Shown: one piece after another, positions 34,496 to 43,214 of the stretch
Layout of the letters: the number at the start of each line of letters is the position of its first letter
Numbering within the stretch: the first letter of the stretch is position 1
Assembly (NCBI RefSeq): GCF_000217995.1
Contig: NC_015676.1
Location: 350,103-414,102, forward strand
From: Methanosalsum zhilinae DSM 4017
Lineage (GTDB): Archaea; Halobacteriota; Methanosarcinia; Methanosarcinales; Methanosarcinaceae
Direction: 5' to 3'
DNA: 64,000 nucleotides
Position numbers and translations under genes: made by a program
Notes under the pieces: model-generated
The model's database searches: none
Seen by the model: only the letters and a program-made list of their open reading frames with translations
Told to the model about the DNA's origin: nothing

Positions 34496-34969
34496 ATGCA
34501 GAAAGCTACATTTGCTGCAGGGTGCTTTTGGGGTATAGAAGATGCTTTCAGTAAACTGGATGGTGTGATTCATACACTTTCCGGTTATACTGGAGGACAT
34601 GTTAAATACCCAAAATACAAAGATGTCATAAGAGGCAGGACCGGTCATGTGGAGGCTGTACAGGTAACTTTTGATCCGTCAGTGATAAGTTACAGACGCC
34701 TTCTGGATGAGTTCTGGAAGTTGCATGATTCAGAGTATGCAGGATGTATCGCTGTATCACTTGACGGAAAAGGCCCTGTAATGGGGGATCATTATCGCTC
34801 CATGATTTTTTATCACAATGAAGAGCAAAAAAGAATTGCAATCGAATCTAAAAAAGAACAGGAAGATGCAGGCGATGAAGTTACAACTGAGATTGTGCCG
34901 GCTGAAGAGTTCTATCCCGCTGAAGAATATCATCAGCAGTTTTTTAAAAAGAATAAGCAAGACATGTGA
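34496..34969 (+). CDS. msrA: Peptide-methionine (S)-S-oxide reductase
   Basis: 157 residues. The catalytic motif is AAGCFWGIEDAF (~7-18) with Cys10. SGYTGGHVKYPKYKDVIRGRTGHVEAVQV and EFWKLHD also match the family. It repairs oxidised methionine in proteins. The C-terminus EFYPAEEYHQQFFKKN is typical, although a C-terminal resolving cysteine is not seen, so reduction may rely on thioredoxin-like partners directly. It stands alone. Confidence 0.95.
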   Translation: MQKATFAAGCFWGIEDAFSKLDGVIHTLSGYTGGHVKYPKYKDVIRGRTGHVEAVQVTFDPSVISYRRLLDEFWKLHDSEYAGCIAVSLDGKGPVMGDHYRSMIFYHNEEQKRIAIESKKEQEDAGDEVTTEIVPAEEFYPAEEYHQQFFKKNKQDM

Positions 34970-35334
34970 TATGTTTGTTATCCAGAGATTTGTGTAACTT
35001 CAATTACTGCATTATGATACATTCTGTAAATTTTGTAAACTTTTATTTTACTTTAAACATTTTCTACACATTTCTGTATGTATGGATTAATATACTGTTT
35101 GTAAATATGCTTTATCCTGGAATGCTGTGTCCAAAATAAACTTAACTATGTACACATCTATATACATATATATGGAGTATATGGAGTTTAGTACTGCTGG
35201 TGTAGTGGGAATATGAAAAGACATCTGATTATCCATATATGAATCTTAATGGACTAATTAATTCAAGCACATGTGACCTTAGATAAGAATCCTTGTCTGC
35301 TGATTTCAGTTTATTGTGCTGGCGGGGCTGAAAA
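34970..35334. other. AT-rich gene-free stretch
   Basis: About 365 bp between msrA and the response-regulator gene. It has TATA-like runs at 35157-35175 and no coding frame or hairpin that I can support. It probably holds the response-regulator promoter. Confidence 0.45.
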
Positions 35335-36072
35335 ATGGGGAATGTAAATATTCTTGTTGTTGAGGATGAAATAATCGTGGCCCATGACATAAAGAATTGT
35401 CTGGAAGACCTTGGTTATGCTGTAACAGGAGTTGCAGCTACTGGTATGGATGCCATAAAAAAGGCAGAGGAAACTTATCCTGATGTTATTCTTATGGATA
35501 TTGCCCTTAAAGGTGATATGGATGGCATTGAAGCCGGCGAAATAATATGCAAAAATCTGGATATTCCTTTAATTTACCTTACAGCTTACTCTGATGAAAA
35601 AACAATTGAAAGAGCAAAAGTTACACAGCCCTTTGGATTTATACTGAAACCTTTTGATGAAAAAACGCTTAAATGTAATATTGAAATGACTCTTTATCGT
35701 CACAGGATAGAGAAATCCAGAAAATATAATGGAAAATCAAATCTAATAAAAATTTTTGATAACATTCCAGATGCAGTCATAGTTACTGATTCAGAGGGTT
35801 GTATCAAACACATAAACCCCCGGGCCGAGAAACTTACAGGATTGAATAAGATCGACGTGGTTGGATTGCATATCAATGAGATACTTGATCTGAATTATGA
35901 TTCCAACAAGCAGATGGAGGATCCTGTGAAAAAAGCTATAGAAAAAGACGTGTTTTTTGATTTTGGAGAAAGTACTGTGCTTACGTCATGGGAAGGCAGG
36001 CAGACACCTGTAGATATTATGTGGGTACTACGATCAAGAATGAATCTCAGGAGATCATCTGTGTTTTTTTAA
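35335..36072 (+). CDS. Response regulator receiver + PAS protein, frameshifted near its end
   Basis: 245 residues as read. The receiver domain (1-120) has VVEDE (~7-11), the phospho-acceptor in VILMDIALKG (~55) and FILKPF with the conserved Lys (~102). A PAS domain follows (DNIPDAVIVTDSEGCIKHIN, ~138-157, to GRQTPVDIM). The last ~20 residues (VLRSRMNLRRSSVFF) are unlike PAS. A change of frame after the GTG at 36021 gives TTIKNESQEIICVFL, the expected PAS ending, so a one-base shift is likely. The shifted frame stops near 36138. No kinase domain follows. Confidence 0.75.
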   Translation: MGNVNILVVEDEIIVAHDIKNCLEDLGYAVTGVAATGMDAIKKAEETYPDVILMDIALKGDMDGIEAGEIICKNLDIPLIYLTAYSDEKTIERAKVTQPFGFILKPFDEKTLKCNIEMTLYRHRIEKSRKYNGKSNLIKIFDNIPDAVIVTDSEGCIKHINPRAEKLTGLNKIDVVGLHINEILDLNYDSNKQMEDPVKKAIEKDVFFDFGESTVLTSWEGRQTPVDIMWVLRSRMNLRRSSVFF

Positions 36073-36196
36073 CATTACTTAAACAGGCAACAAATAATGG
36101 TGTTTCGAATTGCTGGAATCGGCCATATAATGATTTCTGAGATGTAAAATATATATCTGATGAAAATAGAATAATGGCAAAGGAGTATTCACTATA

Positions 36197-37273
36197 ATGA
36201 GTGAACTATGGAAAGAACAGTTAGAAAACAGCATCGATTCATTAGAAAAACTTGAAAAAATAATAAATCTTACAGATGATGAGAGACAGGCCATTAAAAC
36301 CCTGGACACTCGCTGGGGTACAACACCCTATTTTGCATCCTTGATGGATAAAGATGATCCAAACTGTCCAATTCGAAGACAGGTTGTTCCATCTCTTGAA
36401 GAAAATACAAATAAATATGGTATGCAGGATTACCTTGTCTGGAAGGAAAATCGTGCAACTGATGAAGTCCGTCCTGACAGTATTGCCCGCCAGTACCGGG
36501 ACAGGGTTGCTTTTACTGTAACTGGGAAATGTGGTATTTACTGTAGACACTGTTTCAGAAAAGAACTTGTTGTTGACAGAGACCTGAAACTCGATTTTAA
36601 TATAGACGAGGGAATTGAATGGATCAGTCAACATCCTGAGGTCAGGGATGTACTTGTCACAGGCGGGGACCCTCTGCTTCTACCGGATGAAAAAATAAAA
36701 TATCTGATCGACAGTCTGCGTGAGATCCCTCATGTTGAGATGATACGTATCGGTTCCCGACTCCCTATTGTTCTGCCTCACAGAATTACCGACAATCTCA
36801 AAGAAATTCTTGGAGGATATCATGAGGTGCCTGTCTGGCTCAATACTCAGTGCAATCATCCAAAAGAGATCACTGACCTGACAAAACGTGCAGTATATGA
36901 TCTTCTAACGTGTGGAGTTAATGTAGGTAATCAGGCGGTACTGCTTAAAGGTATCAATGATGATGTGGGTACAATACGCAGTCTTCATCAGGAGCTGCTG
37001 AGTGCAAGGATCAGGCCTTATTACCTGTTCTATTGTGAACCTGCACCTGGAATAGATCACTTCAGAACCCCTGTCGAAAAGGGCAGTGAACTCATACGTG
37101 ATGGATTGCGGGGACATACCACAGGACTTGCCCAGCCAATGCATGTGATTGCCACAAATGTTGGTAAGATTCCTCTGATGCGGGATTACTATATTGTGGG
37201 AAATGATGTTGAAAAATATACACTGAAGAATCATCGTGGAGAAACCACTGAGATCCCAAATATAAAAGAATAA
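36197..37273 (+). CDS. ablA: L-lysine 2,3-aminomutase
   Basis: 358 residues. The radical SAM motif is CGIYCRHC within GKCGIYCRHCFRKEL. VTGGDPLLLPDEKI, RIGSRLPIVLPHRI, LNTQCNHPKE and the PLP-lysine region LLKGINDDV are present. It converts lysine to beta-lysine, which AblB acetylates to the osmolyte N-epsilon-acetyl-beta-lysine in methanogens. No ablB follows; the next gene is a leftward glnA. It is shorter than clostridial enzymes (~416) but similar to archaeal AblA. Confidence 0.9.
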   Translation: MSELWKEQLENSIDSLEKLEKIINLTDDERQAIKTLDTRWGTTPYFASLMDKDDPNCPIRRQVVPSLEENTNKYGMQDYLVWKENRATDEVRPDSIARQYRDRVAFTVTGKCGIYCRHCFRKELVVDRDLKLDFNIDEGIEWISQHPEVRDVLVTGGDPLLLPDEKIKYLIDSLREIPHVEMIRIGSRLPIVLPHRITDNLKEILGGYHEVPVWLNTQCNHPKEITDLTKRAVYDLLTCGVNVGNQAVLLKGINDDVGTIRSLHQELLSARIRPYYLFYCEPAPGIDHFRTPVEKGSELIRDGLRGHTTGLAQPMHVIATNVGKIPLMRDYYIVGNDVEKYTLKNHRGETTEIPNIKE

Positions 37274-37438
37274 AAAACATCAACATATTTTTGATTTGAC
37301 TTTTCAGTAACCAAAAGTTAAATTTCAATTATGCTAGAAAATTAATATGCTAGAAATATAATTTCTAAATTTCTAATATTGATTCATTGATCTTGCACAA
37401 TTGCGATATTTTTAAATATATAAAACTGGCAGGTTCGT

Positions 37439-38770
37439 TTAGAACCTGCTGAGATATTTATCTATTTCCCACTTATGCACCTGGGCCTTATATTCATTCC
37501 ATTCTGATCTTTTACCTGCAATATATTGCTCGAAAAGGTGTTCTCCCAGTGTTTCTTTTACAAATTCGCTTTCTTCCATAAGATCCAGAGCTTCTTTCAG
37601 ACTTCCTGGAAGTGATTCTATACTTCTCTGCTTTTTTTGCTCAGGTGTCATTTTGAATATATTCTGAGCAACAGGTTCTCCTGGATCGATTTCATTCCTT
37701 ATTCCATCCATCCCTGCACGAAGCATCAGGGCAAAGGCAAGATATGGATTACAGGTTGGATCTGGACATCTCAGTTCAACCCTGGTACCTTTGCCACGGG
37801 TTGCTGGTATACGTATCAGTGAACTCCTGTTTTTATCTGACCATGTTATATAGATGGGTGCTTCATATCCTGGAACCAGTCTTTTGTATGAGTTTACCAG
37901 TGGGTTTGTAACGGCTGTGAATTCCTTTATGTGGCTTAGCAATCCTCCTACATAATATCTTGCAATATCTGAAAGACCGTTTACGCCTTCTGGGTCATAG
38001 AATGCATTCTTTCCGCTATCTGTCATCAGCGACTGATTTGAATGCATTCCTGAACCATTTACTCCGTATAGGGGTTTTGGCATGAATGTTGCATAATAAC
38101 CTCTGTGACTTGCGATCGATTTGACTACGTATCTGAATGTTACTACATTGTCTGCCGTGGAAAGTACATCACTGAATCTGAAATCGATCTCATGCTGAGA
38201 GGGTGCCACCTCATGATGGGAAGCTTCAAGTTTGAAACCCATATGTTCCAGTGCATAATCTATATCACGCCTCATGTCCTGTGCCCGGTCAAGGGGGGCA
38301 AAGTCAAAGTAGCCTCCCTGATCTGTGAGTTCAGTTGTAGGGTTATGGTTCTCATCCACCTTGAATACAAAAAATTCCAGTTCAGGTCCCACATTCATTG
38401 TGAAACCTTCCTTTTTTGCATCCTCAATGGCCCTTTTAAGTATATACCTGGGATCCCCGACAAACGGTGATCCATCTGGAAGTTTGACATCTCCCAGCAT
38501 TCTGGCCACAGCTCCTTCCTTTGGTCTCCAGGGAAGTATACGGAAGGTTGTAGGGTCTGGCATCAACATCATATCTGACTCTTCGATGCGGGTAAATCCT
38601 TCAATTGATGAACCATCAAACATTATCCCTTCTCTGAATGCATTTTCAAGGTCTTCTGATGGTATGGCCCAGCTTTTGATTACTCCGAATATGTCGGTGA
38701 ACTGAGTTCTGATGAACTTAACATCATGCTCATTTACTGCCTTTAATACGTCTTCTTTTGTTTTATACAT
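37439..38770 (-). CDS. glnA2: Glutamine synthetase, type I (copy 2)
   Basis: 443 residues, with the same motif set as the copy at 31 kb: GIMFDGSSIEGF, GPELEFFVFK, EASHHEVAPSQHEIDF, GSGMHSNQSL and RIPATRGKGTRVELRCPDPTCNPYLA. It is clearly diverged from that copy, so this is an old paralogue, not a recent duplication. It may have a distinct regulatory role. A TATATAA stretch (38819-38829) lies upstream. Confidence 0.95.
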   Translation of the reverse strand: MYKTKEDVLKAVNEHDVKFIRTQFTDIFGVIKSWAIPSEDLENAFREGIMFDGSSIEGFTRIEESDMMLMPDPTTFRILPWRPKEGAVARMLGDVKLPDGSPFVGDPRYILKRAIEDAKKEGFTMNVGPELEFFVFKVDENHNPTTELTDQGGYFDFAPLDRAQDMRRDIDYALEHMGFKLEASHHEVAPSQHEIDFRFSDVLSTADNVVTFRYVVKSIASHRGYYATFMPKPLYGVNGSGMHSNQSLMTDSGKNAFYDPEGVNGLSDIARYYVGGLLSHIKEFTAVTNPLVNSYKRLVPGYEAPIYITWSDKNRSSLIRIPATRGKGTRVELRCPDPTCNPYLAFALMLRAGMDGIRNEIDPGEPVAQNIFKMTPEQKKQRSIESLPGSLKEALDLMEESEFVKETLGEHLFEQYIAGKRSEWNEYKAQVHKWEIDKYLSRF

Positions 38771-38917
38771 AAAAATCTCCCTTTTAATAGGAACACACTA
38801 ATCATTTACCGCTTTAATATTATATAAAACAATCGGTTAATCTATTTCAGTTAGAAAAAAATTAATCATCTGTAAAATTTCTGTCAGCCATGCAGAATAC
38901 TAATATTGGTCCTCTTA

Positions 38918-40405
38918 TTAGCTTTTGATCTTCTTTGGGATCCATACCGATACTGATCCGGCTTTGCAGTGAAATTCTCCTCTGCCATCCCTATTAGTGA
39001 CCACATTCATATTGATCTGCTCTGTCAGGTCGATATATGTAGTGTTGGGGGAAGTTGTTTCCATTTCTTTGTAACCATCATCCCCATTGCTCATTATTAC
39101 TGCCATACCACCTGGATGATCATCATTGCCTGTGCGGGTCCAGCCTATGCAATCCGGATTGTTGAAATAGTCATACTGATCTCCGTGTTTGAATGTTCTA
39201 CGCGCCTCTAAAAATTTATCAATCATCCATCTGTGACTATCGATCCAGATTTCATGCTCCTTCCCGTCCTTGCCCATACCCTTATATTGTGCACCGTAAT
39301 AATCAGCGGAAAAAATACAGGGATAACCATCTCTTCTTAAAAGTATAAGGGCATAAGCCAATGGTTTAAACCAGTTATCAACGACTGATTCGAGTGGCCG
39401 CAGGGGCTGTATGTCATGGCTATTGACCAGAGTTACAGCTATTGCAGGATATTCCTTAACCAGAGAATTATCGAAAATATTTCTCAGGTCATAACTATTA
39501 CCCTGATTTCCGGCAGTGACAAAATTCTGTTGCAGGTGCATATCAAATAGCAATATATTTCCGCCAGTCCTTTCAATGAAATTCTTCAGAGCATCGTGAT
39601 TTTTAGACCAGTATTCGCCAACTGCAAAAAGGTCCCTTCCGGCATATTTGCGCATGTGGTTGAACCAGTCTACAAAAAAGCTTATTTTCACATGTTTTGC
39701 TGCATCAAAGCGAAATCCATCAATATTGGTAGTATCAAGAAACCATTCTCCCCAATAAAAGATCTCTTTTTGAACATCGGGATTATTAAAATCCAGATTG
39801 TTTCCCATCAGGTAGTCATAGTTACCCTTGCCCATGTCAACATCCTGGTCAAAGTCTTTACCTTCAAAAAGGTACACTGCATCCTTATCCTCATCCAGTG
39901 CATTGTGATCCGCTGCATTGAAATGCCACCAGTGCCACTCTAATCTTGAATATTTACCTTTACGCCCAGGAAATTGAAAGTGTGTCCATGCTCTGATGGT
40001 TTGCAGTTCCCCGATTGGCTCATTGCGGTTCTGTGGATTGTAGGGAGTAGCCTGGAATTCTTCCAGTCTGTCGCCTCCAAGCTTATGATTGATCACAATA
40101 TCTGCATAAACTCTTAATCCTGCACCATGGGCTGCATTTATGGCCTCTATGAACTCTCTGCGAGTTCCATATTTAGTACGTATTGATCCTTTCTGGTCAA
40201 ATTCACCAAGATCAAATAGATCATAGATCCCATACCCTACATCATGTTCTCCACCTGCGCCTTTATAGGCAGGAGGCAACCATATTGATGTAATGCCGAC
40301 CTGGGCTAGAGTCGAAGCACTTTCTTCAAGCTGTTTCCACAGTGTTCCGTCAGCAGGCATGTACCAATGGAAATACTGCATCATTGCACCAGCATATTCC
40401 TGCAT
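38918..40405 (-). CDS. Cytoplasmic GH13 alpha-amylase
   Basis: 495 residues without a signal peptide. Conserved GH13 regions are DIVINHK (~103-109), DGFRFDAAKHV (nucleophile Asp, ~235), FAVGEYW (acid/base Glu, ~264) and VNSHD (~328). The start YAGAMMQYFHWYMPADGTLW is typical of bacterial cytoplasmic alpha-amylases of subfamily 5. It hydrolyses alpha-1,4-glucans, perhaps storage glycogen. A GAGGAG ribosome-binding site precedes ATG. It stands alone, and bacterial ancestry is likely but unproven here. Confidence 0.92.
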   Translation of the reverse strand: MQEYAGAMMQYFHWYMPADGTLWKQLEESASTLAQVGITSIWLPPAYKGAGGEHDVGYGIYDLFDLGEFDQKGSIRTKYGTRREFIEAINAAHGAGLRVYADIVINHKLGGDRLEEFQATPYNPQNRNEPIGELQTIRAWTHFQFPGRKGKYSRLEWHWWHFNAADHNALDEDKDAVYLFEGKDFDQDVDMGKGNYDYLMGNNLDFNNPDVQKEIFYWGEWFLDTTNIDGFRFDAAKHVKISFFVDWFNHMRKYAGRDLFAVGEYWSKNHDALKNFIERTGGNILLFDMHLQQNFVTAGNQGNSYDLRNIFDNSLVKEYPAIAVTLVNSHDIQPLRPLESVVDNWFKPLAYALILLRRDGYPCIFSADYYGAQYKGMGKDGKEHEIWIDSHRWMIDKFLEARRTFKHGDQYDYFNNPDCIGWTRTGNDDHPGGMAVIMSNGDDGYKEMETTSPNTTYIDLTEQINMNVVTNRDGRGEFHCKAGSVSVWIPKKIKS

Positions 40406-40775
40406 AAATCTCCTCTTTTTAAAACATCATTTTGACTGGCTGCTAAAATATGATATGATCTCCATAGACTCGGTTTATAGATCAATCAATCCAAAAAGGG
40501 AATTTTTGAATCATCATGTATAAAATATAATTACTGTATTCTTTTATTTACTCCCGTAATTGATATGATAGGTCACACATGCATAAAGCCTTTTTGTGAT
40601 CGCTTCATTATATCTAATCGGAGATTTAAAAACCAATGTAACTCGATAAGAATATTTATTGAAATGAAGTCAGGGCAAATGCCATATAGGAATATAAGTA
40701 TCTTTAAATTAGTGGGGTAGCGCAATAAATCTCTGCAAAAGCATATCCTGGAGATGGATGTGTAAAATGGGATGA
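40406..40775. other. Divergent intergenic region, amylase / acetolactate synthase
   Basis: About 370 bp between two divergent genes. It has TATA-like sequences on both strands (for example 40517-40535 and 40692-40710). No gene is seen. The dyad at its right end is listed separately. Confidence 0.45.
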
Positions 40776-40795
40776 CTATTCATTTTAATGAATAG
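40776..40795. promoter_or_regulatory. Perfect 9+9 bp dyad upstream of the acetolactate synthase gene
   Basis: CTATTCATT (40776-40784) and AATGAATAG (40787-40795) are exact inverse repeats separated by TT. They end 29 bp before the ATG at 40825. The dyad could be a repressor site or a leader hairpin next to the ribosome-binding site. It is not followed by a T-run, so termination is less likely. Confidence 0.4.
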
Positions 40796-40824
40796 CTCAT
40801 GTATCTAAATGAAGGGTGCTTTAA

Positions 40825-42468
40825 ATGAAAGGTAGTGAACTATTTGTAAGATGCCTGGAAAATGAAGGTGTAGAATATATTTTTGGTATTCCGGGAGAAG
40901 AAACACTTGACCTGATGGAATCTCTGTCAAGGTCTGAGATCAGGTTTATTGTTACAAGACATGAACAATCAGCTGCATTTATGGCAAATATGTACGGCAG
41001 AATGACCCACGCACCAGGAGTATGCCTTGCAACTCTGGGACCCGGAGCCACCAATTTAATGACTGGTATAGCCGATGCCCATCTAGACCGGGCCCCTATG
41101 GTAGCGATAACCGGACAGGGAGGACTGGATCGAATCCATAAAGAGTCACATCAGTATATCGACATAGTAAGCACATTCAAATCGGTGACCAGCTGGAATA
41201 AAAGTATTGTACGTGCAGATTTCATACCTGAAATAGTTTCAAAGGCGTTTGATACTGCAGTAAATGTTCCTGGAGCAGTACACATCGAGTTGCCCGAAGA
41301 TATTGCAGCTGATAATTCTGGAAAAAAAGCCCTGTTGAAAAGGGCTTATTCGCATATCACCACTCATGATGAAACCGAACTGGAAAAAGCAGCGCAAATG
41401 ATTGAAGATGCTTCCATGCCTCTCATCCTTGCAGGTAATGGGATAGCAAGGCTAGAAGCAGCAGAGAAACTGCAGGATTTTGTTGTGGGCACAGGTATTC
41501 CTGTTGTAACAACTTTCATGGGTAAAGGTGTAATCTCTTCAGAAGATGAGCACTATCTTGGATCTATGGGTATACCTGACCGTGATCATATTATGTGTGG
41601 TTTTGATATGGCAGATCTTGTGATATGCATAGGATTTGATCCTGTAGAATACAGTCCTGCTTTCTGGAACCCGGCAGGTTCTAAGACTATAATCCATATT
41701 CATCACAATCATCCGGATATTGTTGAAAGCTACATTCCTGCTACATCCCTGGTAGGTGATATTAAAGATTCACTTGAGCACCTCCAATCCCACTGTAAAT
41801 TTAAAAAAGATATCCCAGAGGAGTTTCGCAGAATTAGGGTCAGAATGATAAATGAACTGACTGATTTCAGGGAAAACCTTTCATTTCCGGTAAAACCCCA
41901 GAAGATCCTCTGGGATATACGCCAATGTCTCCCTGATGATGGTATACTTATCAGTGATGTAGGTGCACATAAATTGTGGATTGGAAGGCTGTTTCCTGCA
42001 CTCAGACACAATACGGTCTTTATGTCAAATGGTCTTGCTTCAATGGGTTTTGCACTCCCTGCAGCTATTGCTGCAAGCATTGTTGAACCTGAAAAGAGTA
42101 TCATTGCAGTTGCAGGAGATGGTGGTTTTCTGATGAATGTCCAGGAGCTTGAAACTGCTGTTAGACTTGGATGCAGTTTTGTGGTGATTATATTCAATGA
42201 TTCCCAGTATGGTGTCATTGCATGGCATGAGATGAAAAAATTCAATCAGGCAACAGGAACTGATTTTACAAATCCTGATTTTGTAAAGCTTGCAGAAAGT
42301 TTTGGTGCCAGAGGGGTAAAGATCAGCAATACTGATGAACTTCAATATAAGATCAGGCAGGCACTTGAAATGGGTGGTGTATGGGTAATTGATGTAGAGG
42401 TTGATTATTCAGAGAATATCAAACTTACCCGGAAGCTGGAAAACAGTTCATGTGAGATATTTGAATAA
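40825..42468 (+). CDS. Acetolactate synthase large subunit (AlsS/IlvB-like)
   Basis: 547 residues with three thiamine-diphosphate-enzyme domains. RHEQSAAFMANMYGR (~46-60) holds the catalytic Glu. The ThDP motif GDGGFLMN...FNDSQYG is at ~432-465. It condenses two pyruvates to acetolactate. No small regulatory subunit gene (ilvN) is adjacent, and the RIHKESHQYIDI segment resembles the catabolic AlsS branch, so a biosynthetic branched-chain role is not certain. It is monocistronic by context. Confidence 0.88.
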   Translation: MKGSELFVRCLENEGVEYIFGIPGEETLDLMESLSRSEIRFIVTRHEQSAAFMANMYGRMTHAPGVCLATLGPGATNLMTGIADAHLDRAPMVAITGQGGLDRIHKESHQYIDIVSTFKSVTSWNKSIVRADFIPEIVSKAFDTAVNVPGAVHIELPEDIAADNSGKKALLKRAYSHITTHDETELEKAAQMIEDASMPLILAGNGIARLEAAEKLQDFVVGTGIPVVTTFMGKGVISSEDEHYLGSMGIPDRDHIMCGFDMADLVICIGFDPVEYSPAFWNPAGSKTIIHIHHNHPDIVESYIPATSLVGDIKDSLEHLQSHCKFKKDIPEEFRRIRVRMINELTDFRENLSFPVKPQKILWDIRQCLPDDGILISDVGAHKLWIGRLFPALRHNTVFMSNGLASMGFALPAAIAASIVEPEKSIIAVAGDGGFLMNVQELETAVRLGCSFVVIIFNDSQYGVIAWHEMKKFNQATGTDFTNPDFVKLAESFGARGVKISNTDELQYKIRQALEMGGVWVIDVEVDYSENIKLTRKLENSSCEIFE

Positions 42469-42489
42469 GCATCTTTCAGGGTATTTCTG

Positions 42490-42903
42490 TTATTTATATT
42501 GCATATGTGTTGATATATTCTTGAAACATATGTGCTTCCATATGCATTCATCGCATATTTCAAAGGCAACTGAGTCTGGTAGATATTTCCCTGTTATCTG
42601 AAATATTTCATTAGCATTCAACGTAGTGTTCTCAGGTATCTTTAACTTATCCAGTACCTGCTGGTCCATATATGTTATGTGATTATCAAGGAGGTCTCCA
42701 CGGCATTTTCCATTAATATTGGAAGGACAGAAGGTGCATATATCATCACATTCTGTTACAATTGTGATTTGAATATCCGGGTTCTTATTAATCATATCAA
42801 CAATATACTGCATATTTTCTACGAATTCTTCTGTATAGCCGTATCCTTCAAATCTCTGGATGCACATCAGGTGATGGGCTCTTATGATCAGTTTTCTTTT
42901 CAT
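42490..42903 (-). CDS. DUF1284 cysteine-rich protein
   Basis: 137 residues. The N-terminus IRAHHLMCIQRFEGYGY and clustered cysteines (CDDICTFCPSNINGKC, CDECIWKHIC) fit the DUF1284 family, predicted iron-sulfur or metal-binding proteins. The function is unknown. It is convergent with the acetolactate synthase gene, 21 bp apart, with no other obvious partner. Confidence 0.8.
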   Translation of the reverse strand: MKRKLIIRAHHLMCIQRFEGYGYTEEFVENMQYIVDMINKNPDIQITIVTECDDICTFCPSNINGKCRGDLLDNHITYMDQQVLDKLKIPENTTLNANEIFQITGKYLPDSVAFEICDECIWKHICFKNISTHMQYK

Positions 42904-43214
42904 TTGTTAATCCATTAGCATTTGATTTATTGAACAATAATTGTTAATACTGATACAATATAATATTCTATAGTTATCCATTATGATATAATATCGTTCA
43001 CAGCTGTTCCAGAATAAATGGTAAATTTAATATAATGGGATTAAGGAATCTGAAACGCAAATTATACAATATATAATATTTTCCATATTTCCCAGATTAT
43101 CTTATTTACTGGAAAAACTGGAATTTATATGATTTTGATACAAAATTGCTTTTTAAAGTCAGTTTTGTTCAACTGAATGTTAAAAGTATTTCATGAATTA
43201 ATGAGGTCGAACAA
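42904..43214. other. AT-rich gene-free stretch upstream of gdhA
   Basis: About 310 bp between the divergent DUF1284 and glutamate dehydrogenase genes. It has TATA-like runs near 43060-43080. A GAGGTCG ribosome-binding site lies before ATG 43215. No small gene or strong dyad was seen. Confidence 0.45.
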
